From UBA5486 sp036744795 (GTDB taxonomy: Bacteria > Bacillota > UBA4882 > UBA10575), in NCBI GenBank assembly GCA_036744795.1, contig DAIOHK010000013.1, forward strand, positions 1 through 57,493: a DNA stretch of 57,493 nucleotides, in the 5' to 3' direction. Shown here piece by piece: positions 35,069 through 43,073 of the stretch (position 1 is its first letter; each line of letters opens with the position of its first letter). A program made the position numbers and the translations under genes. The notes under the pieces are model-generated. The model ran no database searches, was not told the origin of the DNA, and worked only from the letters and a program-made list of their open reading frames with translations.

Positions 35069-35767
35069 TTATCCCTCCTCCGGGCGGAAGATGGCGGTAC
35101 CGATTCTTACAATAGTTGCTCCTTCTTCAATTGCAACCTCATAATCATTACTCATTCCCATGGATAATTCAGACCACTCTTGACCAGGATTGAATTCCTG
35201 CTTAATACGGTTAAATAATACCCTTAATTCCCGGAAGATCGGTCTTACTTCCTCAGGCTTATCAGTATATGGAGCCATGGTCATTAATCCTGATAAAGTA
35301 ATTCCAGGCATTACTTTTACTTTCTTATAAAAATCCATAACTTCTCCAGGGGCTAGGCCCTGTTTGGTATCTTCCCCTGATATATTCACTTGAATAAGAC
35401 AATGCACCTTTTGACCTTGTTTTAGCCCCTGTTGATTTATGGCCTCAGCTAAGCGAAATCTATCTAAAGAATGAATCAGCTTAAAATCAGAAACAGCCTG
35501 GCGTACTTTATTTGTCTGTAAACTGCCAATAAAATGCCAGTTAATCTCTTCCCTTAAATCAACTAATTCTCTCTGTTTCCTCAAAGCATCCTGAATTCGA
35601 TTCTCGCCAATATTTTTCATCCCTAATTGGACAAGTTTTTTGATCTCATCTGCTTCTACATATTTCGTAACCGCAAGGATCGTGATCTCCTCATACTGCC
35701 GACCAGCTACAGAAGCTGCTTTCATAATTTTATTCTTAACAATGTCCAAATTTTTTTCTAGATCCAA
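35069..35767 (-). CDS. PLP homeostasis protein (YggS/YlmE family)
   Basis: 232 residues. A pyridoxal-phosphate-binding barrel protein with the cofactor Lys in LAVTKYV (Lys35), plus GENRIQDALRK, WHFIGSLQTNKVR, HSLDR, LIQVNISGEDTKQG, LMTMAPY and LSMGMSNDYEVAIEEGATIVRIGTAIF. The family buffers free PLP and has no known enzyme activity. The TTG start at 35767 has a weak ribosome site (GGGGGC, 7 nt). It is the YlmE member of the cluster, next to sepF as usual. Confidence 0.94.
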   Translation of the reverse strand: MDLEKNLDIVKNKIMKAASVAGRQYEEITILAVTKYVEADEIKKLVQLGMKNIGENRIQDALRKQRELVDLREEINWHFIGSLQTNKVRQAVSDFKLIHSLDRFRLAEAINQQGLKQGQKVHCLIQVNISGEDTKQGLAPGEVMDFYKKVKVMPGITLSGLMTMAPYTDKPEEVRPIFRELRVLFNRIKQEFNPGQEWSELSMGMSNDYEVAIEEGATIVRIGTAIFRPEEG

Positions 35768-35820
35768 TTTAATTGCCCCCGATACAATAAAAAATATTTC
35801 TTAAAATTGAGTAGTTAGGA

Positions 35821-36963
35821 CTAACGGCAAAAAACCGCTGTGCCAATCGGAAGCCCCTTAATAATTGCCCATTGGTCATTAGTATCAATCACTTCTACAT
35901 TAATCCGGCATTTATCTCCTTTAATCGTAGAGGTAACTGTCCAACCTGTTTTCTCTTGATAAGTTAAAGCCGACCGCGGGATCCGGATCCCCGTAGATCT
36001 TCTATATATCAAATAGGCTTGAAAGATTCTTTTATTTATTAATTTAGGAGCAAGCGAATTTTCCTCAAAAAACCAATAATTATTTGTATAATCTGTAGCT
36101 AAGAATAGCAAAGGGAATTTCTCCCCACCTACTAGAAGAATGGCTTCTTTAGGCGCTTCCAGTCCAAGTCCTTCTGGTAATTTACAAACTAAAGTCTGTG
36201 CATGCCCGCTAATAATCTTGGCCCAAGGCTTTCCCTTTTTAACTTTTGTGGTAAAACGCTCACTGGCGTTATAACTTTTGGAAAATAGGTCTTCAATGCC
36301 ATTTCTTTCAAGAATATCGAGACCTTCTCCTCCATCAATCCTCATACTGAAGATACCCGGTTTTTCCGATAATACCAGCAGGTAACTTTCCATCCACCCG
36401 GGTAAATATAAATCCCCAGTTTGAATTAGATTTTCGCGGGTATGAAGTAATTGTGACTTATTCTCAATCGACTTTTGAAGTTGATCCTTAATTCCTTCTG
36501 GATCCCGAGTCTGATTTTGTAGATATTGAATATCCTTTTCCAACTGGAGAATCTCCTGATCAATATTATAAAGGCGCAAAGCAATCGTTCGGAGAGCAAG
36601 CACTCCATCTTTTTTTAATTCCTTGGGAAAGCCACCACTGATTATCTCTGCTAGAGGTTCCCCTGCTGGTACCCGTGTTCCTTCATCCACTAATAACTTA
36701 ATTTCACCGTCAAATGGTGATGTTAAAATCATCTCATCCCGGATTGCCAGGGTTTTCACCCATTGGCCCTGTTCTACAGTTCCCCAATCCACCACCCGCA
36801 CTTGTGGAAAAAGATATCTGATCACCGTAAAGATCAGTTGTGTAACAATTATAAAAAGTAGTAATAACAAGACCAGTAATAAAATAAATTTGCAAGAACG
36901 CAACCATCTAGCCAGTTGACCAAGGAAAGAATCAGGTTTTAATACATAACGTTTCAAATCCAT
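35821..36963 (-). CDS. HlyD-like single-pass membrane protein of the division cluster
   Basis: About 380 residues: one membrane helix near 25-50, then an extracellular part with a biotinyl-lipoyl-like beta domain (SPFDGEIKLLVDEGTRVPAGEPLAEI near 85-110), a short coiled coil (about 135-185), and a C-terminal beta region containing RIPRSALTYQEKTGW. This is the layout of HlyD-type adaptors, but no ABC or RND partner is nearby. Related proteins occur beside sepF in Clostridia, which hints at a link to envelope or division (inference). The start is unclear: ATG at 36963 and TTG at 36957 are both possible after GGTAGGG. The function is unknown. Confidence 0.75.
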   Translation of the reverse strand: MDLKRYVLKPDSFLGQLARWLRSCKFILLLVLLLLLFIIVTQLIFTVIRYLFPQVRVVDWGTVEQGQWVKTLAIRDEMILTSPFDGEIKLLVDEGTRVPAGEPLAEIISGGFPKELKKDGVLALRTIALRLYNIDQEILQLEKDIQYLQNQTRDPEGIKDQLQKSIENKSQLLHTRENLIQTGDLYLPGWMESYLLVLSEKPGIFSMRIDGGEGLDILERNGIEDLFSKSYNASERFTTKVKKGKPWAKIISGHAQTLVCKLPEGLGLEAPKEAILLVGGEKFPLLFLATDYTNNYWFFEENSLAPKLINKRIFQAYLIYRRSTGIRIPRSALTYQEKTGWTVTSTIKGDKCRINVEVIDTNDQWAIIKGLPIGTAVFCR

Positions 36964-36972
36964 CCCTACCAA

Positions 36973-37007
36973 GATTACAACTTAAATTGAATTTTCATCC
37001 TTTAAGT
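36973..37007. repeat. 35-bp dispersed repeat, copy A
   Basis: Matches 46083-46117 at all but three positions; shared core AACTTAAATTG and ATTTTCATCCTTT. It lies just upstream of the HlyD-like gene. Confidence 0.65.
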
Positions 37008-37093
37008 AGTAAACAATCTAACAATTCCCCTAACTTATATAAATTCGTTAATAATCTAGTGTTTCCTTCTTCAGTCTCTCCGGTTTTTCCTGC

Positions 37094-37855
37094 TTATTTT
37101 AATGCTACAAGTGAAAGCATCCTTCCGCTCTCTCTAGCACGCCGGTAAGAGTAAAAAATCTTATGACACGAAGTACAAAGGCCGGCAACATCTATATTAG
37201 CTAAATGCAAACCCGATTTTAGTAAAAGTCTTTTATTAATCTCTTCAAGGTTTAATGAATAAACATCTTTCTGGCCATCTAAGTTTAATTCCGGCCATTT
37301 ATCCTGGAATAACCGGTAGCGCTCTGCACTAACTTGATAACAACATTCTCCAATTGCCGGTCCAATCGCTGCTCTACAAGTATTAGGCTCAGTCTCATAC
37401 CTTATATACATCTGTTGTATAGCTTTTTCCACAATACCAGCTAGGGTTCCCTTCCATCCGGCATGAATAGCTGCTATAGCTCGATGTACAGGATCAACGA
37501 TAATTACCGGAACGCAATCGGCATGAATAGTTGCGAGCCCTACACCAGAAAGATTTGTCATTAGCCCATCAGCCTCCAGCGGTCTTCTCTCTTTCTTAAA
37601 CTGATCAATAATAATAATTAGATCACCATGAACTTGCCGAACAGTATGAACTTGATCCGGTTGTAAACCAAAAACGGTAAAAAATCTTTTATGAGCTTCT
37701 TGAAGTTCCTTCTCTCCTAGGCTAGATCCAAAATTCAATCCGGCCGTATTCTCCTGCCAACGAGTAGAAAACCCCTGTACCAACCAGGAAAAACTAGATA
37801 ACAATTGTGAACTATAATATTTGATACCATTTGTCTCCCGTAAAATCCATGCCAT
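37094..37855 (-). CDS. pgeF: PgeF/YfiH family protein (laccase-like domain, purine nucleoside phosphorylase activity)
   Basis: 253 residues. The Cu-oxidase_4 (YfiH/YlmD) family has VHTVRQVHGD near 81-90, LATIHADCVPVII near 111-123, and AAIHAGWKGTLAGIV near 131-145, with the conserved His-Cys-His set and CTSCHKIFYSYRR near the C-terminus. Members act on purine nucleosides or edit peptidoglycan precursors (PgeF). It is YlmD of the Bacillus ylm cluster, so its position next to the sepF block is expected. It starts 3 bp after nrdG stops. Confidence 0.92.
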   Translation of the reverse strand: MAWILRETNGIKYYSSQLLSSFSWLVQGFSTRWQENTAGLNFGSSLGEKELQEAHKRFFTVFGLQPDQVHTVRQVHGDLIIIIDQFKKERRPLEADGLMTNLSGVGLATIHADCVPVIIVDPVHRAIAAIHAGWKGTLAGIVEKAIQQMYIRYETEPNTCRAAIGPAIGECCYQVSAERYRLFQDKWPELNLDGQKDVYSLNLEEINKRLLLKSGLHLANIDVAGLCTSCHKIFYSYRRARESGRMLSLVALK

Positions 37856-37858
37856 TAA

Positions 37859-38377
37859 CTAATCCTCGCTTTTCTTCCATAAAACCGGATTTTTTCTCCC
37901 CAATGAAGATTGAACATCAATTATTCTTTGATTACGCGAACCTCTAAATAAAAGATAATCTGCCTTTTCTTCTATTTTAAAAGGGCCATCAATTAATAGG
38001 GTGGTCAAATCAAGAATTTCTTTAATCTCAGGAGTTTTTGAAGTAATAAGCTTCTCCCACTGATAGCCGGTATAGATCACTAGATTACCCCCAACTTCCT
38101 TCACCTTTTTAGCCAAGGCTAAAGCACCGGCTGCTTGAGCAAGAGGCTCCCCACCACTAAGGGTAATACCTGATAATAATTGATTATAATGTAACATACT
38201 CCAGACTTCAGCGATTGAAAGCAAAGTTCCTCCTTCCGGCTCCCAGGTTTCGGGATTATGGCATCCAGGGCAATGATGGGGACAACCCTGAAAGAAAACA
38301 ACTCCCCGCAAACCGGGACCATCTACTACACTTTCCGGAATAACTCCAGCAATCCTAATCTGTTCAGATTCTTTTAT
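37859..38377 (-). CDS. nrdG: Anaerobic ribonucleotide reductase activating protein, non-standard start
   Basis: About 172 residues. A radical-SAM enzyme that puts the glycyl radical on class III ribonucleotide reductase NrdD. It has the 4Fe-4S motif CPHHCPGC (CxxxCxxC), followed by HNPETWEPEGG and TLSGGEPLAQ. The conserved N-terminus (RIAGVIPESVVDGPGLRGVV) is encoded in frame upstream of the first standard start (TTG at 38311), but contains no ATG, GTG or TTG. GGGGAG at 38385-38390 is 7 nt before an ATA codon at 38377, which I take as the probable start. nrdD is not adjacent. A DnaA-box cluster lies upstream. Confidence 0.85.
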   Translation of the reverse strand: MKESEQIRIAGVIPESVVDGPGLRGVVFFQGCPHHCPGCHNPETWEPEGGTLLSIAEVWSMLHYNQLLSGITLSGGEPLAQAAGALALAKKVKEVGGNLVIYTGYQWEKLITSKTPEIKEILDLTTLLIDGPFKIEEKADYLLFRGSRNQRIIDVQSSLGRKNPVLWKKSED

Positions 38378-38486
38378 TTTTAAACTCCCCTTTCTACTGG
38401 TCGTTTAACATAACATATAAAGAGCAATTATTAAAGTTCTCCCAGCATAACATGGGTTTGTAACCTATTGTTATACAAACGGATAA

Positions 38487-38660
38487 TTATCCACAAGCTT
38501 AGTTCTCCACATTTTCCACAGGGTTATCCACAGATAAACAAAGGGTTCGTGGGATCTCCCGGATTTAATCCACAATTTCCACAGAGAAGTCTACAAAATA
38601 TCTGTATATAAATCAAGCCTATTAATAAGGGTTTGCGAAAACAATCCACAGCTATCCACA
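38487..38660 (+). promoter_or_regulatory. Cluster of eight DnaA-box-like 9-mers
   Basis: All in the same direction: TTATCCACA at 38487 and 38524 (perfect); TTCTCCACA 38503, TTTTCCACA 38512, TAATCCACA 38566, CTATCCACA 38652 (one mismatch each); ATTTCCACA 38575 and CAATCCACA 38642 (two mismatches). The consensus is TTATNCACA. The cluster lies 110-285 bp upstream of nrdG and downstream of tsaD. Genes on both sides run the same way, so this is not a usual strand-switch origin; DnaA control of nrdG or DnaA titration is more likely. Confidence 0.75.
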
Positions 38661-38667
38661 AGTTAAT

Positions 38668-38864
38668 AAATTACATAATTGAATAATTTTAAGATTTGAC
38701 CATACAATATTGATTGTCTTTAATTACAATATATAGGTGGCTTAATTTGGAGCCAATCACTATTTATTCTGATAATGGATATTTTCTAAAATTTGACAAT
38801 TACAATAAGGGAGGTATCTCCCCTATTGGTCAAATGGATACCTTAAGATAATTATACAATTCCT
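38668..38864 (+). repeat. MITE-like fold-back element, copy 3 (197 bp)
   Basis: B-type left end (AAATTACATAATTGAATAAT) and A-type right end (ATTATACAATTCC). Inner arms TTTGACCA and TGGTCAAA pair, a G-C version of the A-T pair in copies 1 and 2. It shares the internal ATTGG(T)AAATGGATAC segment with copy 2. It directly abuts the DnaA-box cluster. Confidence 0.75.
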
Positions 38865-38913
38865 TAGATTATCTATTTTCGATCAATAAGCCAGTTTATT
38901 TAACCCGTTATAA

Positions 38914-39915
38914 TCAGCTGATCTTTAAACGAGGAGCAGCAGCTAAAGCTAATGGAGAAGAACCAAACCTTTGGAAACGATAATAGCCACAGGCTGCGAT
39001 CATGGCAGCATTATCTGTACAAAGACCAAGCGGAGGATAAAAAAGCTGCAATCCCCGCTTGGCAGCTTCTTGTGAAAAGGTCTCCCGTAATTCTGAATTG
39101 GCAGCAACTCCCCCCGAAAGGATCAGAGTTTTTACTTTCTTCTCCTCCACTGCCCGAAATGCTCGGTCAGCTAGTACCGAAACGACTTGTCTCTGAAAAC
39201 TAGCTGCCAGATCAGGAGCGGGAACCTTCTCCCCTTTCTGTTTTAAGCGGTGAACCAGATTCACTACGGCTGTTTTTATGCCGCTAAAACTAAAATCGTA
39301 GGTACCGGCCAAAGCATCATGTTGTACTAAGGTTATTCCTGGCGTTCCTTCCCGGGCCAAGCTATCAATCAAAGGCCCCCCTGGATAACCCAAGCCAAGA
39401 ACCCGGGCGACCTTATCAAAGGCTTCTCCGGCCGCATCATCTCTAGTACGGCCCAAAATCTCGTATTTTCCATAATCAGGCATGAAGATTAAATCCGTAT
39501 GTCCACCCGAGACTGTTAAACAAATTAGGGGGGGAGCTAGGTCCTGATGAGCTAAGAAATTGGCATAAATATGGCCTTCAACATGATTAACACCAATAAA
39601 TGGTTTCTCCCAAGCTAAACTCAGGGTTTTTGCCATCGAAAGTCCAACTAATAACCCTCCAATTAGACCCGGTCCGTAAGTAGCAGCTACTAAATCTATT
39701 TCCCGGGAACTGATTCCAGCCACCCGTAATGCTTCTTCCACAATCTCTAAAATTACTTCGAGATGACAGCGGGCAGCCAATTCAGGAACTACCCCCCCAA
39801 ATTTGCTATGTTTATCGATCTGTGACAGAATAATATTACTCCAAATCTTCCTTCCATCTTCCACCACTGCCGCAGCAGTCTCATCACAAGAGCTTTCAAT
39901 CCCTAATACCAGCAT
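38914..39915 (-). CDS. tsaD: TsaD, tRNA N6-threonylcarbamoyladenosine synthase subunit
   Basis: 333 residues, full length. Transfers the threonylcarbamoyl group to A37 of ANN-decoding tRNAs, in complex with TsaB and TsaE. Motifs: MLVLGIESSCDETAAAVV, metal-binding HxxxH in NHVEGHIYAN, TVSGGHTDLI, and GGVAANSELR. GGAGGAG lies 6-7 nt before the ATG. Part of tsaE-tsaB-rimI-tsaD. Confidence 0.98.
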   Translation of the reverse strand: MLVLGIESSCDETAAAVVEDGRKIWSNIILSQIDKHSKFGGVVPELAARCHLEVILEIVEEALRVAGISSREIDLVAATYGPGLIGGLLVGLSMAKTLSLAWEKPFIGVNHVEGHIYANFLAHQDLAPPLICLTVSGGHTDLIFMPDYGKYEILGRTRDDAAGEAFDKVARVLGLGYPGGPLIDSLAREGTPGITLVQHDALAGTYDFSFSGIKTAVVNLVHRLKQKGEKVPAPDLAASFQRQVVSVLADRAFRAVEEKKVKTLILSGGVAANSELRETFSQEAAKRGLQLFYPPLGLCTDNAAMIAACGYYRFQRFGSSPLALAAAPRLKIS

Positions 39916-39979
39916 TGTAGTCTCCTCCCTCTGCCATTACCTATAAGCAGCCTCTTTCAACTTAACTATTTAGTCTTCT

Positions 39980-40426
39980 CTATAATGGTCCTTTCCACAT
40001 AATCAGGGCATCCTCCTGATTGTCTTGATAATAACCAGGGCGTACCCCTGCCGCTGCAAACCCTTCTTCTTTATAAAGAGTCTGGGCCGAAAAGTTAGAG
40101 ATGCGAACTTCAAGAGTAAGATAGTTTAAACCCATTTTTTTCCCCTCAAAAGCCAGATTTTTAAGTAAGGCCCGACCCACCCCTTGCCGACGATAATCGG
40201 GGTGCACAGCCAGATTGGTAATATGCCCCTCATCCAATATTATCCACATACCTATGTAGCCAAGAATCCGCTTATCCCCTACAGCCACATAATAATAAGC
40301 CCTCTCATTCTCCAGTAATTCATGGAGAAAAGAAGCTTTAGACCAGGGTAAAAGGAAACATTTTTCTTCAATCTCCAGGACTGCCTCTAAATCCTCTAAT
40401 TTCATGGGTTTAATCTTCAGAATCAA
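39980..40426 (-). CDS. rimI: Ribosomal protein S18 alanine N-acetyltransferase
   Basis: 148 residues, a single GNAT domain: ILKIKPMKLEDLEAVLEIE at the start, GYIGMWIILDEGHITNLAV, and acetyl-CoA loop RRQGVGRALLKNL. RimI acetylates the N-terminal Ala of S18 in Escherichia coli, and the gene is commonly found between tsaB and tsaD. Start: TTG at 40426, 8 nt after AAAGGAG, overlapping the tsaB end by 17 bp. The longer open frame upstream to 40558 is tsaB sequence in another frame. The real substrate here is not proven. Confidence 0.92.
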   Translation of the reverse strand: MILKIKPMKLEDLEAVLEIEEKCFLLPWSKASFLHELLENERAYYYVAVGDKRILGYIGMWIILDEGHITNLAVHPDYRRQGVGRALLKNLAFEGKKMGLNYLTLEVRISNFSAQTLYKEEGFAAAGVRPGYYQDNQEDALIMWKGPL

Positions 40427-41129
40427 CCCGGCAACTCCTTTCCTCCCAACGTACTTCAGCTTCAGTTCGCCGGAGGTACAAGGGTAGGCAAGTATATAAT
40501 TGGTTCTCCTTATTTTTCTCCCATTCCGCCTGCCCCAACCTGGCAAGCTCTGCCCCATGTACTAGGTTTTCTGTTCCTGTTCCAAAGCGAGCAAGATTTT
40601 CCAAAGCATTAGAAAAATAATCGGTATACTCCTCAAGACCTTCTCCTAAAAAAATAACCGGCTTTCTTTTTTTTCGGAGTAGTTCTGCCAACTTCTCTGG
40701 TTCCCAGATCTTTGGCGGCAATAATTCCTTTAGAAGACCTACTTTCTGCTGATACAACCCAGCATAGACTTCTCCTTTACGGGATTTAAGCAGGGGACAG
40801 ATAATCTCCTCCTGCTGCTGGAGATTAATAGCCAAAGCCTCTAGTGTAACAATCCCAACCAAGGGAATTCCTAAACCAAAGGCCAAGCCCTTAGCAATCG
40901 CCATCCCCACCCTCAATCCTGTATAGGAGCCCGGCCCAATCCCCACAGCAATTAATTGTAGTTCTTCCAACCTTCTACTACTCTTACGAAAAGCCTCATC
41001 TAACACAGCCGGGATCTTCTCTGCACCCCCCGGCTTAATCTTAATTTGATCATCAAAAACAACCTGATCCCCATCGATAAAACCAATCGATCCAATCCTA
41101 GTCGCTGTATCAATCCCCAAAACCCGCAC
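40410..41129 (-). CDS. tsaB: TsaB, tRNA t6A synthesis scaffold protein
   Basis: 239 residues, an ASKHA-fold relative of TsaD lacking its metal site. MRVLGIDTATRIGSIGFI at the start, GIGPGSYTGLRVGMAIAKGLA near 63-81, then the variable C-terminal half. It dimerises with TsaD and supports the TsaE ATPase. The GTG start has AAGGAG 10 nt upstream. It overlaps rimI. A 141-bp gap without a gene separates it from tsaE. Confidence 0.96.
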   Translation of the reverse strand: MRVLGIDTATRIGSIGFIDGDQVVFDDQIKIKPGGAEKIPAVLDEAFRKSSRRLEELQLIAVGIGPGSYTGLRVGMAIAKGLAFGLGIPLVGIVTLEALAINLQQQEEIICPLLKSRKGEVYAGLYQQKVGLLKELLPPKIWEPEKLAELLRKKRKPVIFLGEGLEEYTDYFSNALENLARFGTGTENLVHGAELARLGQAEWEKNKENQLYTCLPLYLRRTEAEVRWEERSCRVDSED

Positions 41130-41270
41130 GGAAAAACCACTCCTTACTCAACACCGGCTATTATTTTGTTTAGCTGTCTGTATTTCTTACTCAAAGTTTC
41201 ACATATAAATAGCTTGCATAGGCTTTCATTCAACACGATTAACGAACGACCACTACGAGTTACGAGATGA

Positions 41271-41765
41271 TTATGTAATTCTCTCATATATTAAACGATT
41301 GATCTTTTGATAATGTTCACCAAAAGGGGAAAATGTTATTATCCGCTGATTATCATTCTCTCCCCGCAGAAACTCTATTTCCATATATGATGAAGATAAT
41401 ATTTCCTTAGCAGAATCCCCCCACTCAATCATTATAGCCGCTTCCTCTTCCATCAATTCCTCCAGAGCAAGGGGTTCCAGTTCCCCCGGTTCAGAAAGTC
41501 TATAAAGATCCAGGTGGTAAAGGGGAAGTTCTCCTTCATAGCGATGGACTAAGGCAAAAGTCGGGCTAGTCGCCAACTCTTCACTCTTTAAACCCGCTGT
41601 TACTCCCCGAACCATTAAGGTCTTACCGCTTCCCAATGCTCCGGATAAAAAAAAGAGGTCTCCCGGTTGAAGAATACTTCCCAGAAAAACTCCAAGTTCC
41701 TCTGTATCAGCCGGGCTCTCGGACCAGATTCTCAGTTTATCGTCATGTTCCTTCTCCACCCGCAC
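41271..41765 (-). CDS. tsaE: TsaE, ATPase of the t6A complex
   Basis: 164 residues, a little longer than average because of a charged N-terminus. P-loop SGALGSGKT near residue 41-49, then SPTFALVHRYEG, YHLDLYRL and IEWGD. TsaE hydrolyses ATP to reset the TsaBD complex. GTG start; GGGGTGAGG lies 4 nt before it and a second GTG two codons on is possible. The sequence round the stop codon (ATTATGTAATTCTCT) faintly resembles the end of the fold-back repeats. Confidence 0.95.
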   Translation of the reverse strand: MRVEKEHDDKLRIWSESPADTEELGVFLGSILQPGDLFFLSGALGSGKTLMVRGVTAGLKSEELATSPTFALVHRYEGELPLYHLDLYRLSEPGELEPLALEELMEEEAAIMIEWGDSAKEILSSSYMEIEFLRGENDNQRIITFSPFGEHYQKINRLIYERIT

Positions 41766-41847
41766 CAGGCCTCACCCCACATGTCTTCTTTTTTCTAAAG
41801 ATTAGCACAAGCGATTGGGAGAGTCAAGCACTCGATTCTGCCTCAGC

Positions 41848-42954
41848 TTACTGGGGTAGGCGACTACTAAGAAATTTCTTGATCTCCCGTGCTGATGGCG
41901 GGCATCCGGACAATGAGTTAGTTAAGAAACAGGTACAGGCGCCAATCCCGATTCCTTCCCCACTGCTTCCACGAAACCCCTGTCCGATCTTAATCTCTTT
42001 TTCACCCAGTCCTAAGCTGTCAATATTTCCTTCTTCCTCTAAACGGTGTAAAGCATGAATTAGACTTCCATAACAGGCGGAACAGGCTTGGCGTTCATCT
42101 ACGTATTTTGCCAGTGCTTGAAGTGATGGGGATAAGCGAAAAGTTCCCGGAGTTTTTTCTTCCGGGTTAATTTCGATAATTTCAGCTGCTGTCAACTCAG
42201 CCTTACCACTGCCTAACTTTGCTGCCATAGAAATATAGGGAATATCCGAAACATCCAGCCCTAAAAGAGAAGCTGCATAGGAATCGATCAGAACCGGATC
42301 AACTCCGGCAAACAACCGGCCCATCGGAACAGGGTTTCCTCCCTCTTCAAAAGTGAGATCTCCACAAATTCCATCAACAATCGTTAAATCTACCGGAAGT
42401 GCTGCCGACAAGTGAGCAATCGGTTGATAAAGTCCCAACCGATGGAACCTCCTCTTCTCACTATCCGGGACGCAACCCTTCAGATTCTTAAGTGCACAAG
42501 TAAGTTTAGTCTGACAATGGGCTTTTAAGACAGGCAGGTTAATCAAGTAATCCACCTCCAGCGGAGAAGAACAAACCGTCAAGTTTAAATCTCCAACTTG
42601 CCGCTGAACAGTAGCATCCTTTTTCAAGTTAATTAATTTCACTTGATATTTTTCGGCTAACTCCCTATACCCACAGACCTCAAAGGCTCTTTCTGTCTTC
42701 TCCCCAACCCAGGAACTTTCCATAATACTAAGGTCTTTATAACCTCTTTCCTGAAAATAGCGAATAATGCCCTCTACAATCTCCGGATGCGTAGTTGCTC
42801 CTGAAGAGGCAGGTTTACCTAGTACCAGATTCGGTTTTAAGCCAATTCTGGCTCCATTTGGAATCTGCTCTTCTGGTTTTATCGTCAGTAAAAGCTGTTC
42901 CACCATGTTTATTGGATTGTCACCATAGACTACATTAATCTGGTTTTTTCTCAT
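41848..42954 (-). CDS. DUF362 domain protein
   Basis: 368 residues. The DUF362 fold runs across most of the protein: GARIGLKPNLVLGKPASSGATTHPEIVEGII near 35-65, VDYLINLPVLKAHCQTKLTCALKNLKGCVP near 135-165, and IVDGICGDLTFEEGGNPVPMG. The C-terminal part has scattered Cys (CSACYGSLIHAL; CTCF; GCPP) but not a regular 2x[4Fe-4S] ferredoxin pattern. Members are linked to iron-sulfur or flavin-dependent reactions, with no defined function. GGAGGAG 6 nt before the ATG at 42954 fixes the start; the frame runs five codons further upstream. Confidence 0.85.
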   Translation of the reverse strand: MRKNQINVVYGDNPINMVEQLLLTIKPEEQIPNGARIGLKPNLVLGKPASSGATTHPEIVEGIIRYFQERGYKDLSIMESSWVGEKTERAFEVCGYRELAEKYQVKLINLKKDATVQRQVGDLNLTVCSSPLEVDYLINLPVLKAHCQTKLTCALKNLKGCVPDSEKRRFHRLGLYQPIAHLSAALPVDLTIVDGICGDLTFEEGGNPVPMGRLFAGVDPVLIDSYAASLLGLDVSDIPYISMAAKLGSGKAELTAAEIIEINPEEKTPGTFRLSPSLQALAKYVDERQACSACYGSLIHALHRLEEEGNIDSLGLGEKEIKIGQGFRGSSGEGIGIGACTCFLTNSLSGCPPSAREIKKFLSSRLPQ

Positions 42955-43022
42955 TGTAATCTCCTCCAAGTTGACTTCTACATTAACAAAAATCGTAAAT
43001 AAAATGAATAATTCTATAACCT

Positions 43023-43047
43023 AAAAAAGAGACCGTTGGTCTCTTTT
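43023..43047 (-). terminator. Terminator of the lipoprotein gene
   Basis: Stem AAAAGAGACC/GGTCTCTTTT (43025-43034 with 43038-43047, 3-nt loop), T-run on the minus strand. It is almost the same sequence as the tip of the CHR-operon terminator at 17675. Confidence 0.9.
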
Positions 43048-43073
43048 CTAGGTGAAATATTTTCTACTTATAA

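Noticed and set aside
38119..38322. A 67-codon minus-strand frame starting at an ATG inside the nrdG N-terminal region
   Set aside because: It is the wrong frame; the radical-SAM CxxxCxxC motif and the conserved N-terminus are in the frame used for nrdG.
38487..38864. Chromosomal replication origin
   Set aside because: No dnaA, dnaN, rpmH or gidA nearby, and gene direction does not change here; the box cluster is better read as regulatory or titrating.
40427..40558. Longer rimI start at 40558
   Set aside because: This part is the tsaB C-terminus in another frame; a TTG with a good ribosome site at 40426 gives the standard GNAT start.
41265..41285. A further fold-back repeat end at the tsaE stop codon
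   Set aside because: Only about 14 bases are similar, part of it is coding, and no partner end exists.
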